The notes beneath the pieces were generated by a model. The model was not told the origin of the DNA. It saw only the letters and a program-made list of their open reading frames with translations, and did no database searches. A program made the position numbers and the translations under genes. A stretch of 57,541 nt of DNA. Origin: an uncultured Acidobacteriota bacterium. Lineage in GTDB: Bacteria > Acidobacteriota > Vicinamibacteria > Vicinamibacterales > CAVVIG01. Below are positions 9,270-17,533 of this stretch, piece by piece (position 1 is the stretch's first letter; every line of letters starts with the position of its first letter). The stretch covers positions 1 through 57,541 of the forward strand of contig CADEDC010000035.1 in NCBI GenBank assembly GCA_902825985.1. Direction: 5' to 3'.

Positions 9270-9376
9270 CTATCGTTTGCGCCGTTTGATCTGTTCGAGG
9301 GAGAACTGCTTCGGGTTCCCGTTCGTCAATCCACGGGCGGTGGCTTCTTCAACCGCCTGATGGCGTCCCAGCTTAT
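9270..9376 (-). pseudogene. Possible remnant of a 3' gene end
   Basis: Read on the minus strand, this stretch encodes about 35 residues that look like real protein: LGRHQAVEEATARG, then LTNGNPKQFSLEQIKRRKR and a stop at 9270. Upstream the same frame becomes Arg/Pro-rich and has no ATG or GTG start. It could be the surviving tail of a lost gene or a small protein using a rare start codon. The amphipathic, Lys/Arg-ended composition differs from that of the shadow frames around it. I do not recognise the family. Confidence 0.2.
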
Positions 9377-9429
9377 CACCCGCACCTGTGCGCCGGCGCC
9401 GCCAACGGACGGTTCTGGAAGGGCGGATC

Positions 9430-9483
9430 GGCCGGGTGGCCCGTGCGGCCGGGTGAGCCTGGTGAAGTGGGTGAGCCCGGGAC
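9430..9483. repeat. Degenerate period-9 repeat upstream of epoxide hydrolase gene
   Basis: Six imperfect 9-base units, consensus GCCnGGTGA, follow one another and end about 90 bp before the ATG at 9574. The first and third units closely match the unit of the array at 1-90. Confidence 0.6.
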
Positions 9484-9573
9484 CGAAATCGCCGTGGTTC
9501 GCGGCCGGCTCTGAGGCATACTGGCGCGCGCCACCTGCCGGACCGGACGCGGGTGGTTTCCAGGGAGGCGAGT

Positions 9574-10854
9574 ATGAACGCGTTCGGACGATGGGTCGCA
9601 GCGGCGGGAGCGGCGGTCGGGGTGGTGGGTGCGTCGGTGCTCCACCTGCCAGATTCCGTACGGCTCCAGGTGGGCGTTTCGGCGGCCGCCGCGCAACCCG
9701 GTCAGGCGATGCCCGCGATTCGTCCGTATCGCATCAACATCCCTGACGCGACGCTCGCCGACCTCAAGACCCGTCTGGCGCGCACGCGCTGGCCCACCGA
9801 GATCCCCAACACCGGCTGGGACTACGGCAGCAATCTCGCCTACATGAAGGAACTCGTCACCTACTGGCAGACGAAATTCGACTGGCGGGCGCAGGAGAGG
9901 ACGCTCAACGAGCTGCCGCAGTTCATCACCGCCATCGACGGCGTGGACATCCACTTTGTCCACGTGAAATCGAGCAACCCGAACGCCATGCCGCTGATGC
10001 TGGTGCACGGCTGGCCCGGGTCGATCGTCGAATTCACGAAGGTCATCGGCCCGCTCACCGAGCCGCAGAAGTTCGGCGGCAGCGCCAGTGATGCCTTTCA
10101 TGTCGTCGCCCTCTCGTTGCCCGGCTACGGATTCTCGGGCAAGCCGCAGGAGCGCGCGTGGAGCAACAAGAAGATCGCCAGCGTCATCGCGCAGCTGATG
10201 CCGCGCCTCGGCTACACGCGCTACGCGGCGCAGGGCGGCGACTGGGGCGGCATCATCATGCGGCAGCTCGGCCTCACCGATCCGCAGCACCTGATCGGAC
10301 TGCACAGCAACCTGTGCATTGCGTCGCGTCCGGCGACCGGCGATCCGTGGGAGGGTGTGCCGGCCGACGAGCGCCGGATGGTGGAGGCGGTGGCCAACCG
10401 CCTGCCGACCGAACAGGGCTACAGCAACATCCAGGGGACCAAGCCGATGACGCTCGGCTACGGCCTCGCCGATTCGCCGGTCGGTCTTGCGGCGTGGATC
10501 GTCGAGAAGTTCCGCACCTGGTCCGACTCGAACGGCAACGTCGAGTCGAAATTCTCGAAGGACGAACTGCTCACCAACATCACGATCTATTGGGCGACCG
10601 AGACCGGTCCCTCTTCGGTGCGCCTGTACTACGAGAACCGCACCGACCCCCAGCTCACCGGTCGCGTCGACGTGCCGTTTGCGTGCGCGCGCTTCCCGAA
10701 AGAGCTCTTCGGGGTTGCGCCGCGCAAGTGGATCGAGGCGCAGTACAAGCTGGAGCGGCTCACCGACATGCCGCGCGGCGGCCATTTTGCCGCCCTCGAG
10801 GAGCCGCACCTGCTCGTCGAGGACATCCGTACGTTCTTCCGCGGCCGCAAGTAG
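9574..10854 (+). CDS. Exported epoxide hydrolase (alpha/beta hydrolase fold)
   Basis: A 426-residue protein from the ATG at 9574, which has GGGAGGCG just upstream; a GTG at 9553 is in frame. The first 40 residues form a signal peptide ending SAAAAQ. An N-terminal epoxide-hydrolase domain follows (RPYRINIPDATLADLKTRL, RTRWP), then the alpha/beta fold. The oxyanion-hole motif HGWPGS starts near residue 145, the nucleophile Asp near 223 sits in GGDWGG, and the catalytic His near 404 sits in GGHFAALEEP. These enzymes hydrolyse epoxides to vicinal diols through an alkyl-enzyme ester on the Asp. Most relatives are cytoplasmic, so the signal peptide is unusual. The next two genes follow closely on the same strand, ending with a PQQ dehydrogenase. 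The substrate is unknown. Confidence 0.9.
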   Translation: MNAFGRWVAAAGAAVGVVGASVLHLPDSVRLQVGVSAAAAQPGQAMPAIRPYRINIPDATLADLKTRLARTRWPTEIPNTGWDYGSNLAYMKELVTYWQTKFDWRAQERTLNELPQFITAIDGVDIHFVHVKSSNPNAMPLMLVHGWPGSIVEFTKVIGPLTEPQKFGGSASDAFHVVALSLPGYGFSGKPQERAWSNKKIASVIAQLMPRLGYTRYAAQGGDWGGIIMRQLGLTDPQHLIGLHSNLCIASRPATGDPWEGVPADERRMVEAVANRLPTEQGYSNIQGTKPMTLGYGLADSPVGLAAWIVEKFRTWSDSNGNVESKFSKDELLTNITIYWATETGPSSVRLYYENRTDPQLTGRVDVPFACARFPKELFGVAPRKWIEAQYKLERLTDMPRGGHFAALEEPHLLVEDIRTFFRGRK

Positions 10855-10861
10855 TTGCGGC

Positions 10862-11596
10862 GTGGGCGACGGGATTCTCATCGCGACGTTCGCGCTCGGC
10901 ATCCTCTCCGGTGCCACCGCGAGCATCGTCGGGTTCGGCATTGGCAGCCTGCTGACGCCATTCTTCTCGACGTGGATGGGCATGGACGTCGCGGTAGCGG
11001 CGGTGACGCTGCCGCACCTCGTCGCGACCGCGTTGCGCTGCTACCGCATGCGGCGGGCGATCGACCGCGGCGTGCTGATCCGTTTCGGGCTCCTGAGCGC
11101 CGCCGGTGGGCTGGCTGGCGCGCTCGCCTACGCCCAGCTCGGACCGTCATCGTTGTCGGTGGTGTTGGGCGGCCTGCTGCTGCTGACGGCGGCGGCTAAC
11201 CTGACCGGCGTCTTCTCGCGGATGCAGCCGAACGGCGCACTCGTGGCGGCGTCGGGCCTTGCGTCGGGATTCTTCGGCGGCCTCGCCGGCAATCAGGGCG
11301 GTCTGCGGTCGGCGGCTCTGGCCGCGTTCCCGCTCAGTCCGCCGGCGTTCGTCGCCACCAGCACGGCCACCGGCCTGCTGGTGGACCTGGCGCGCACGCC
11401 GATCTATGCCGCGGTGAGCGCGAGCGCGCTGGCGACGGTGCGTGGGCCGATCGTCAGCGCGACACTCGGGGTCGTCGTCGGAACGATCATCGGCGAGCGC
11501 ATCCTGTTCGGGCTGTCGCCGGCGACGTTCCGGCGCGTGCTGTCGGTGGCAGTGGGACTGCTCGGGGTCTGGCTGCTGGCGCGCGCATTGGTCTAG
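10862..11596 (+). CDS. TauE/SafE-family membrane permease
   Basis: A 244-residue, very hydrophobic protein beginning at a GTG 7 bp after the epoxide hydrolase stop. About eight membrane segments can be drawn (ILIATFALGILSG, VAVAAVTLPHLVATAL, LLSAAGGLAGALAY, VVLGGLLLLTAA, ASGLASGFFGGLAGNQGG, and further helices). The paired Gly-rich half-repeats (GATASIVGFGIGSL and GFFGGLAGNQGG) are typical of the sulfite-exporter TauE/SafE family, which moves organic or inorganic sulfur anions and other small acids. It is an inner-membrane protein. Its position between an epoxide hydrolase and a PQQ dehydrogenase suggests transport of a metabolite of that pathway, but the direction and substrate are inference. 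Confidence 0.88.
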   Translation: MGDGILIATFALGILSGATASIVGFGIGSLLTPFFSTWMGMDVAVAAVTLPHLVATALRCYRMRRAIDRGVLIRFGLLSAAGGLAGALAYAQLGPSSLSVVLGGLLLLTAAANLTGVFSRMQPNGALVAASGLASGFFGGLAGNQGGLRSAALAAFPLSPPAFVATSTATGLLVDLARTPIYAAVSASALATVRGPIVSATLGVVVGTIIGERILFGLSPATFRRVLSVAVGLLGVWLLARALV

Positions 11597-11633
11597 GTGC
11601 ACGTTCAGCCGGGCATCACAACAGGAGGACGGG

Positions 11634-13595
11634 ATGCGGGTTCCAACTCGACGCGCGGTGAGAGCGGTGGCCGCGCTGGTGGGCGCTGCGACTGTCGGCT
11701 GGGTGGTCAGCTCCGCGCAGACGCCGACACCGTCGGCGATCGGCGAGTGGCGCTACTACAACGCCGACGCGGCTGGCTCGAAGTACTCCAGTCTCGACGC
11801 GATCAATCGCAGCAACGTCGGCCGCCTGACCGTCGCCTGGAAGCACCTCGCACTCGATCCCGCGCTGAAGACGAGCGTGCGCGGGCTGACGGCGGGGAAC
11901 TACTACCGCGTCACGCCGCTGATGGTCAACGGGCGGCTCTTCGTCCAGAACGCCGTCGGGCTGGTCGAGGCGCTCGACCCGGCGACCGGACGGCCCGCGT
12001 GGACGCAGAAGCCGCTCGAGCCGGGGCTCGCCGGCCTGACCGGTGCGACCGTCGCCCGCGGCGTCGCCTACTGGCGGGGCGGCAACAGCGACGAGCGGAT
12101 TCTCACCATCCGCAAGAACCTGCTCTTCGCGCTCGATGCGCGAACTGGCGAGGTCGTGCCCAGTTTCGGCCAGAAGGGCCGGATCGACCTGCAACTCGGC
12201 GCCGGCGCCGAGTCGGCCTACAACTGGGGTGGGGCACCGATCGTCGTGAAAGACGTCATCGTCGTCGGCTCGAATCTCGGTGACTTCCCGACGAAGCGGG
12301 CCGGCATTCCGGGCGACATACGCGGTTACGACGTCCGCAGCGGCAAGCTGCTGTGGACCTTCCATGTCATCCCGCATCCCGGCGAGTTCGGCCACGACAC
12401 GTGGGAGGGCGACTCGGCGGAGTACACCGGCGCCACCAACATGTGGACGTCGCCGAGCGCCGACCTCGAACTGGGGTACGTGTACATCCCGCTGTCGTCG
12501 CCGACCAACGACTGGTACGGCGGCCATCGCCCCGGCAACAATCTGTTCTCCGACAGCCTCGTCTGCCTCGATGCCACCACCGGCAAGCGGGTGTGGCATT
12601 TCCAGATCGTCCATCACGACCTGTGGGACTACGACCTGCCGGCGTCGCCCATCCTGACCGACCTGACCGTCGATGGCCGGCGCATCAAGGCGGTCACCCA
12701 GTTGACCAAGCACGGCTTCGCCTTCGTCTTCGATCGCGTGACCGGCCGGCCGGTGTGGCCAATCGAAGAGCGTCCGGTGCCGCCGTCTCCGGTGCCGGGG
12801 GAGAAGGCGTCGCCGACCCAGCCGTTTCCGACCAAGCCGCCGGCGTTCGTGCGGCAAGGTCTGACGGTGGATGATCTGAACGATTTCACGCCGGCCCTGC
12901 GGCGCGAGGCCCAGGCGATTGCCGATCAGTACACCTACGGCCAGATCTTCACGCCGCCGCCGCTGCTCGGCACGAATGGCAAGAAGGGGCTGCTGCAAAT
13001 GCCGGGGTGGGTGGGTGGCGCGGACTGGAACGGCGGCGCGTTCGATCCCGAGACCGGGTCGCTCTACATCCCGGCGGTCAACGCGCCGATCATCTCGGTG
13101 CTGTCGGCGCCCGATTCGAAGGTGTCGGACTTCCGCTACATGAACCCGCTCGGCATCCGCGAGCGGACCATCGTCGGTCCGCAGGGGCTGCCGCTGTTGA
13201 AGCCGCCATATGGCGTGATCGTCAAGATGGATCTCAACCGGGGCGCGATCGACTGGTCGGTGGCCAATGGCGATGGCCCGCGCGATCATCCGCTCCTGAA
13301 AGAGCAGAACCTGCCGCCGCTCGGCCAGCCTGGTCGCGCCGGACCGCTGCTGACGAAGTCGTTGCTGTTTCTCGGCGAAGGCGACCCGGCCGCCGCGGTG
13401 AATCCGCCCGGCGGCGGCGGGCCGATGTTTCGTGCCTACGACAAGACCTCGGGCGCCGTGCTGTGGTCCACCGATCTCGGCGCCGGTACGACGGGCTCGC
13501 CGATGACCTACGCCGTCAATGGCCAGCAGTACGTCGTGGTCGCCGTCGGTTCGACGAATCACCCGGCCGAACTGGTGGCGTTCACCGTGGAGTGA
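11634..13595 (+). CDS. Periplasmic PQQ-dependent dehydrogenase (glucose/quinate-type propeller)
   Basis: A 653-residue quinoprotein from the ATG at 11634, with a perfect AGGAGG at 11623-11628. The signal peptide ends near SSAQT. The eight-bladed PQQ propeller is recognisable from ALDPATGRPAW, YDVRSGKLLWTF, LDATTGKRVWHF and FDPETGSLYIPA. The cofactor/metal region HHDLWDYD followed by TKHGFAFVFDR matches the class that includes membrane glucose and quinate dehydrogenases, but there are no N-terminal membrane helices, so it is probably soluble in the periplasm. The adjacent-cysteine pair of alcohol/methanol dehydrogenases is absent. It would oxidise a sugar or alcohol and pass electrons to a cytochrome or quinone. 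It is last in the run with the epoxide hydrolase and permease. Substrate unknown. Confidence 0.88.
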   Translation: MRVPTRRAVRAVAALVGAATVGWVVSSAQTPTPSAIGEWRYYNADAAGSKYSSLDAINRSNVGRLTVAWKHLALDPALKTSVRGLTAGNYYRVTPLMVNGRLFVQNAVGLVEALDPATGRPAWTQKPLEPGLAGLTGATVARGVAYWRGGNSDERILTIRKNLLFALDARTGEVVPSFGQKGRIDLQLGAGAESAYNWGGAPIVVKDVIVVGSNLGDFPTKRAGIPGDIRGYDVRSGKLLWTFHVIPHPGEFGHDTWEGDSAEYTGATNMWTSPSADLELGYVYIPLSSPTNDWYGGHRPGNNLFSDSLVCLDATTGKRVWHFQIVHHDLWDYDLPASPILTDLTVDGRRIKAVTQLTKHGFAFVFDRVTGRPVWPIEERPVPPSPVPGEKASPTQPFPTKPPAFVRQGLTVDDLNDFTPALRREAQAIADQYTYGQIFTPPPLLGTNGKKGLLQMPGWVGGADWNGGAFDPETGSLYIPAVNAPIISVLSAPDSKVSDFRYMNPLGIRERTIVGPQGLPLLKPPYGVIVKMDLNRGAIDWSVANGDGPRDHPLLKEQNLPPLGQPGRAGPLLTKSLLFLGEGDPAAAVNPPGGGGPMFRAYDKTSGAVLWSTDLGAGTTGSPMTYAVNGQQYVVVAVGSTNHPAELVAFTVE

Positions 13596-13620
13596 CGCGC
13601 GCCGCCGGCGGCCTGGCGTG

Positions 13621-14973
13621 TCACACGGCCAGGTGCTCGAGTCGTCCGGTGCTGTCCCCGAGCCGATCCAGGGTCGGCACGCCGTACAGGTCGAGCAGCG
13701 TGAGGTGCAGGTTGGCCAGCGGCGTCGCCGACGGGTACTTCACGTGGCGCCCGCCTTTCAGGGCGCCGGACGCCCCGCCGGCCAGCAGCACCGGCAGATC
13801 GAGTGCCGCGTGCAGGTTCGAGTCGGCCATGCCGCCGCCGTAGACGATGAGCGTGTGGTCGAGCAGCGAACCGTCTCCGTCGGCTACCGACTTCAGCTTG
13901 TCCAGGTAATAGGCGAACAGCGTGGTGTGGAAGGTCTTGATCTTCTCGAGATGGGACAGCTTGGTCGCATCTTCCTGGTGGTGTGAGACCGCGTGATGGC
14001 CTTCTGAGACGCCGAGTTCGGGGAAGGTCCGTCCGCTCAGCTCGCGCCCGAGCATGAACGTGATGACGCGCGTCAGGTCGGTCTGGTAGGCCAGCACCTG
14101 CAGATCGAACATCAGCTTCGCGTGCGCCTCGAAGCTCGCAGGCACACCCGCCGGCTGATCGACGCGCGGCAGTTCCCTGGCGCTTTGCTCTTCCGCCCTC
14201 TGGATACGGCGCTCGATGTCGCGCACCGCTTCGAGATATTCCGACAGCTTGACGCGATCGCGCGGACCGATCTTCTTCTGCAGGACGCCGATGCGTTCAC
14301 CGACCGAGTCCAGGATGCTCTTGTCGGCGGCCATGCGCGCCTCGCGCGCCCCGCGTTCGGTGCTGCCGCTGTCGCCGAACATCCGCTCGAACAGCGCCCG
14401 CGGGTCGTTCTCCATCGGCAGCGGCGTCTTCGGGCCGCGCCACGCGATCGTGTTCGTGTAGGCACAGCTGAAGCCGATGTCACACGACCCGGCGAGGTCG
14501 CGGCCCTCGATGGCCACTTCGAGTGACGTCAGCTGGGTCTCACCTCCGAGCTGCCTCGCGATCATCTGGTCCACCGACACGCCGGCCTCGACCTCGGAGG
14601 TATCCGAGCGCTTCGGCGGAATGTCGGTGAGGAAGCGGGTCGAGGCCCGCGCGTGGACGCCGGCGGCGTTGACGGCATTCGGCGGCGGCGTGCTGTTCAA
14701 CCCGGTGAGGATCGTAATCTGGTCGCGGAACGGTTCCAGCGACCTGATGACGTTCGGAAAGGCAAAGCCGGCCCCTTCGGTCGCCGGCGTCCACTGCTTC
14801 ATCGTCATGCCGTTGGGCACGTAGACGACGCCGAAGCGTCGCACCGGGCGAGCCGCCGATTGGGCGGCCGCCGTCAGGGCAGGAATCATGGCGTCGAGCA
14901 GCGGCAGCGCGAGGCTGGCACCGAGGCCGCGCAGCACTGCGCGGCGACCCAGCGCCCGTTTGGTCACGATCAT
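13621..14973 (-). CDS. Tat-exported DUF1552 protein, module 2
   Basis: A 450-residue protein. The start at 14973 shares an ATGA overlap with the upstream diheme gene stop, exactly as in module 1. The N terminus carries GRRAVLRG, a Tat-like signal. It has the CX5C pair (CDIGFSC), the His cluster HHAVSHHQ, YGGGMADSN and GGRHVKY. The N-terminal section is closest to the module-1 protein (both begin MIVT(R/K)RAL and share ASTRFLT), which suggests that modules 1 and 2 are the most recently duplicated pair. It ends convergently with the PQQ dehydrogenase gene; a GCCGCCGGCGGC palindrome lies between them. Role unknown, presumably partner of the diheme protein. Confidence 0.9.
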   Translation of the reverse strand: MIVTKRALGRRAVLRGLGASLALPLLDAMIPALTAAAQSAARPVRRFGVVYVPNGMTMKQWTPATEGAGFAFPNVIRSLEPFRDQITILTGLNSTPPPNAVNAAGVHARASTRFLTDIPPKRSDTSEVEAGVSVDQMIARQLGGETQLTSLEVAIEGRDLAGSCDIGFSCAYTNTIAWRGPKTPLPMENDPRALFERMFGDSGSTERGAREARMAADKSILDSVGERIGVLQKKIGPRDRVKLSEYLEAVRDIERRIQRAEEQSARELPRVDQPAGVPASFEAHAKLMFDLQVLAYQTDLTRVITFMLGRELSGRTFPELGVSEGHHAVSHHQEDATKLSHLEKIKTFHTTLFAYYLDKLKSVADGDGSLLDHTLIVYGGGMADSNLHAALDLPVLLAGGASGALKGGRHVKYPSATPLANLHLTLLDLYGVPTLDRLGDSTGRLEHLAV

Positions 14974-17432
14974 GATTCGGCTCTCCGCATCTGGAACGGT
15001 TCGCTCTTGATGATGCCCATGATGATGGCGGACCAGCGGTAGCCGCCGGGCGCCGCCTGCCGCAGGATGGCGCGCAGCGTCGGACGGTCGTAATACTCGA
15101 CGCCGCGGCCGAGGGCGAAGGCGAGCAGCCGCTCGCTGACGGTGCCGACGAACTGCTCGCGGCGGGTGGCGAGCAGCGTGCGCAGCCCGTCGAGCCCGGC
15201 GAACGTATCGCCGCTCGGCAGCGAGGCGCTGGCATCGACCGGCGTCCGCGACTCGTCGATGGCGCGGAAGCGGCCGACCGCGTCGAAATGCTCGAGGGCG
15301 AACCCGAGCGGATCCATCTGCGAGTGACACGTCGCACAGACGGCGTTCTTGCGATGCTCCTGCAGTCGTGCGCGCACCGACTGCCGTTCGCCGTTCGCGC
15401 CCTTGTCCTTCAGGGCCGGCACGTCGGGTGGCGGCGGTGGCGGCGGTGTGCCGAGCATGTTCTCCAGCAGCCACTTGCCGCGCAGCACCGGCGAGGTGCG
15501 ATTCGGATACGACGTGACCGTCAGCAGGCTGGCGTGGCCGAGCAGTCCGCCGCGCGCCGTGCCGTCGAGCGCGACACGGCGGAAGCGCGCGCCGTAGATG
15601 CCCGGGATGCCGTAGTGCCGCGCCAGCCGTTCGTTCAGGAACGTGTAGTTGGCGGTCAACAGATCGGGGATGCCACGGTCGGCGCGCATCTCGCTGTCGA
15701 TGAAGAGTTCGGTCTCGCGGCGCATCGCCTCGCGGAGATTCTCGTCGAAGTCGGCGAAGAGGTCGGGGTCGGGCACCACGCTGCGCAGGTCGCGCAGTTG
15801 CAGCCACTGTGCGGCGAAGTTCTCGACCAGCGCGCGCGCGCGGCGGTCGGCCAGCATCCGGCGCACCTCGCGATCGAGCACCGCCGGCTGATGCAGCGTG
15901 CCTCGGGCGGCGACGTCGAGCAGGCGGTCGTCGGGGCCGCTGCTCCACAGGAAGAACGACAGGCGCGAGGCGAGTTCGACGTCGCTGACCCGATGGCGGC
16001 GGCCGGGCGCGATGCCGTCCGGGTCGGTTTCGATGCGGAACAGGAAATCGGGGCTGACGAGCACGCGGTTCAGCGCCGACTCGACGCCCGCCTCGAAGCC
16101 GCCGGTGCGGCGTCCACGGTCGTAGAACGACAGCAGCGTCTCGACGTCGTCGGCCGTGACCGGACGGCGATAGGCGCGGCGCGCCAGCCCGGAGACGATC
16201 TGCCGCGCGCACGCTGATTCCGAGACGGTCGGGCCGGGCGTGCAGGTGAGGATGCGGCGGCGGCTCGGCGTGTCGCCGGCACCCGCGTTGGTGAATGGCC
16301 CCTCGATGGTGACGCTTTCAACGCCGGGAGCGCCGTCGTAGGTTTCGTCGGTTTCGAACGCCCATCCGGCGCGGGCCGGTTGCAGGACGTCTTCCGGCTC
16401 CCACTGCTTCTTGCTGAACGCGACACCGATGTCGTGCGCCCCGGCGGCCACACGCATGCGCAGCGTCAGCTCGGCGTCGGCGTGGTTGGCGTAGGCCTCC
16501 CATTCCGGGGTCCACGAGAGTGTCGCCGCAAAGCTGAGGGGCGGCTGCGAGATGTTCTTCCCGCCCACGGTGAAGGTCCGGACCAGGCGGCGGTCGACGC
16601 GCACCTCGAGATCGTGCGGCTGTGCCAGCCCGCGCACGGTGCTGTACAGCGTTTTCTGAAGGCGGACGGTGACGCCGTACTCGCCGTCGGTGGGGAAGGT
16701 GTGCGTGATGGCGGTGCCGCCGCGGGTGCCGAAGGGCAGCCGTTCACTCGCCCGGTCGTCCTGCGTCATGAGCTTCGAGACCGTGTAGGTATCGATGCTC
16801 GTCGTCGCCGTCGGGCGGCCGAGCGCCAGGCGGCTGATCTTGCGGGCCGCGGTCAGATACCGTTCGAGCAGCGTGGGTGAGAGCGACAGCACGGCGGCGT
16901 TGTTGTCGAAACCGTGCTGATCGGTGTCGTCCGCAGGCAGCAGCGTCCGGGTGTCGATGTCGAGGGCCAGCAGGTCGCGGATGGCATTGCCGTACTCGGT
17001 GCGGTTGAGGCGATGCGTGAGCGGACGGCCCGGGTTTGGCGTCGCGCCGGCCGCGCGATCGAGGCGGGCGTGCAGTGCGGCGACGAAACTGCGGGCAGCC
17101 GCAGCGTCGGGACGAGGACGCCCGACCGGCGGCATCAGGCCGCTCGCGAGCTTCACGGCCACCTTCTCCCACGTCTCAGCCTGTGCATCGACGCGCGAGA
17201 CGTCGAGATGTTCGAGCGTCAGGCCGGCGGTCTTCAGCCGATCGTTGTGACAGGAGATGCAGTAGCGATCGAGTAGCTCGCGCGACGCGGCGGCGTCAGA
17301 CGCCGCCGTCGTCGCGGCCGGTGACGGGCCCTGCGCCGCCACGCGCGCGATGCCGATGCCGCCGGCGGCCGCAATCGCGCACGTCAACGTCCACACAGCG
17401 GACACACGGTCGAGTCTCGCGCCTATCGCCAT
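14970..17432 (-). CDS. DUF1592-family diheme c-type protein, module 2
   Basis: An 820-residue protein read from the ATG at 17432, which begins a good signal peptide; an ATG at 17489 would add 19 polar residues. The order matches module 1: first heme motif CISCH near 58-62 with MPP after it, DUF1587 (HRLNRTEYGNAIRDLL), a beta-rich middle, DUF1595 (RRAYRRPV), DUF1592 (LSFFLWSSGPDDRLL, NYTFLNERLARHYG), DUF1588 with a run of seven prolines and the second heme motif CATCH near 699-703, and DUF1585 (ERLLAFALGRG). It is probably periplasmic or surface-exposed and attached to two c-type hemes. The gene is divergent from the ankyrin gene at 17534 with about 100 bp between. Biochemical activity is unknown. 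Confidence 0.9.
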   Translation of the reverse strand: MAIGARLDRVSAVWTLTCAIAAAGGIGIARVAAQGPSPAATTAASDAAASRELLDRYCISCHNDRLKTAGLTLEHLDVSRVDAQAETWEKVAVKLASGLMPPVGRPRPDAAAARSFVAALHARLDRAAGATPNPGRPLTHRLNRTEYGNAIRDLLALDIDTRTLLPADDTDQHGFDNNAAVLSLSPTLLERYLTAARKISRLALGRPTATTSIDTYTVSKLMTQDDRASERLPFGTRGGTAITHTFPTDGEYGVTVRLQKTLYSTVRGLAQPHDLEVRVDRRLVRTFTVGGKNISQPPLSFAATLSWTPEWEAYANHADAELTLRMRVAAGAHDIGVAFSKKQWEPEDVLQPARAGWAFETDETYDGAPGVESVTIEGPFTNAGAGDTPSRRRILTCTPGPTVSESACARQIVSGLARRAYRRPVTADDVETLLSFYDRGRRTGGFEAGVESALNRVLVSPDFLFRIETDPDGIAPGRRHRVSDVELASRLSFFLWSSGPDDRLLDVAARGTLHQPAVLDREVRRMLADRRARALVENFAAQWLQLRDLRSVVPDPDLFADFDENLREAMRRETELFIDSEMRADRGIPDLLTANYTFLNERLARHYGIPGIYGARFRRVALDGTARGGLLGHASLLTVTSYPNRTSPVLRGKWLLENMLGTPPPPPPPDVPALKDKGANGERQSVRARLQEHRKNAVCATCHSQMDPLGFALEHFDAVGRFRAIDESRTPVDASASLPSGDTFAGLDGLRTLLATRREQFVGTVSERLLAFALGRGVEYYDRPTLRAILRQAAPGGYRWSAIIMGIIKSEPFQMRRAES

Positions 17433-17533
17433 CACACCTTTCGTCGACCTGCCGGCCACCTTGGCTGACGCCGCACTCCAAGCGTCCATAAGCCTCGCTT
17501 TGGTGGTAGGCTCCCGTCAACCAAAAGGTCGCC

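Larger units (their letters stand above)
9237..9573. other. Intergenic region with repeat and possible gene remnant
   Basis: This gap lies between the minus-strand gene at 8733-9236 and the epoxide hydrolase ATG at 9574. It holds the period-9 stretch at 9430-9483 and, on the minus strand at 9270-9376, a short protein-like tail described separately. No promoter with both boxes is evident; CATACT around 9518 is the best -10 candidate. Confidence 0.5.

Noticed and set aside
11634..13595. Methanol dehydrogenase
   Set aside because: The vicinal cysteines are absent and the HHDLWDYD region is of the glucose/quinate dehydrogenase type; the same holds for the protein at 39966.
13621..16212. An 863-residue version of the module-2 DUF1552 protein
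   Set aside because: The first 400 or so residues are a shadow of the diheme gene; the family start with its Tat motif is at 14973.
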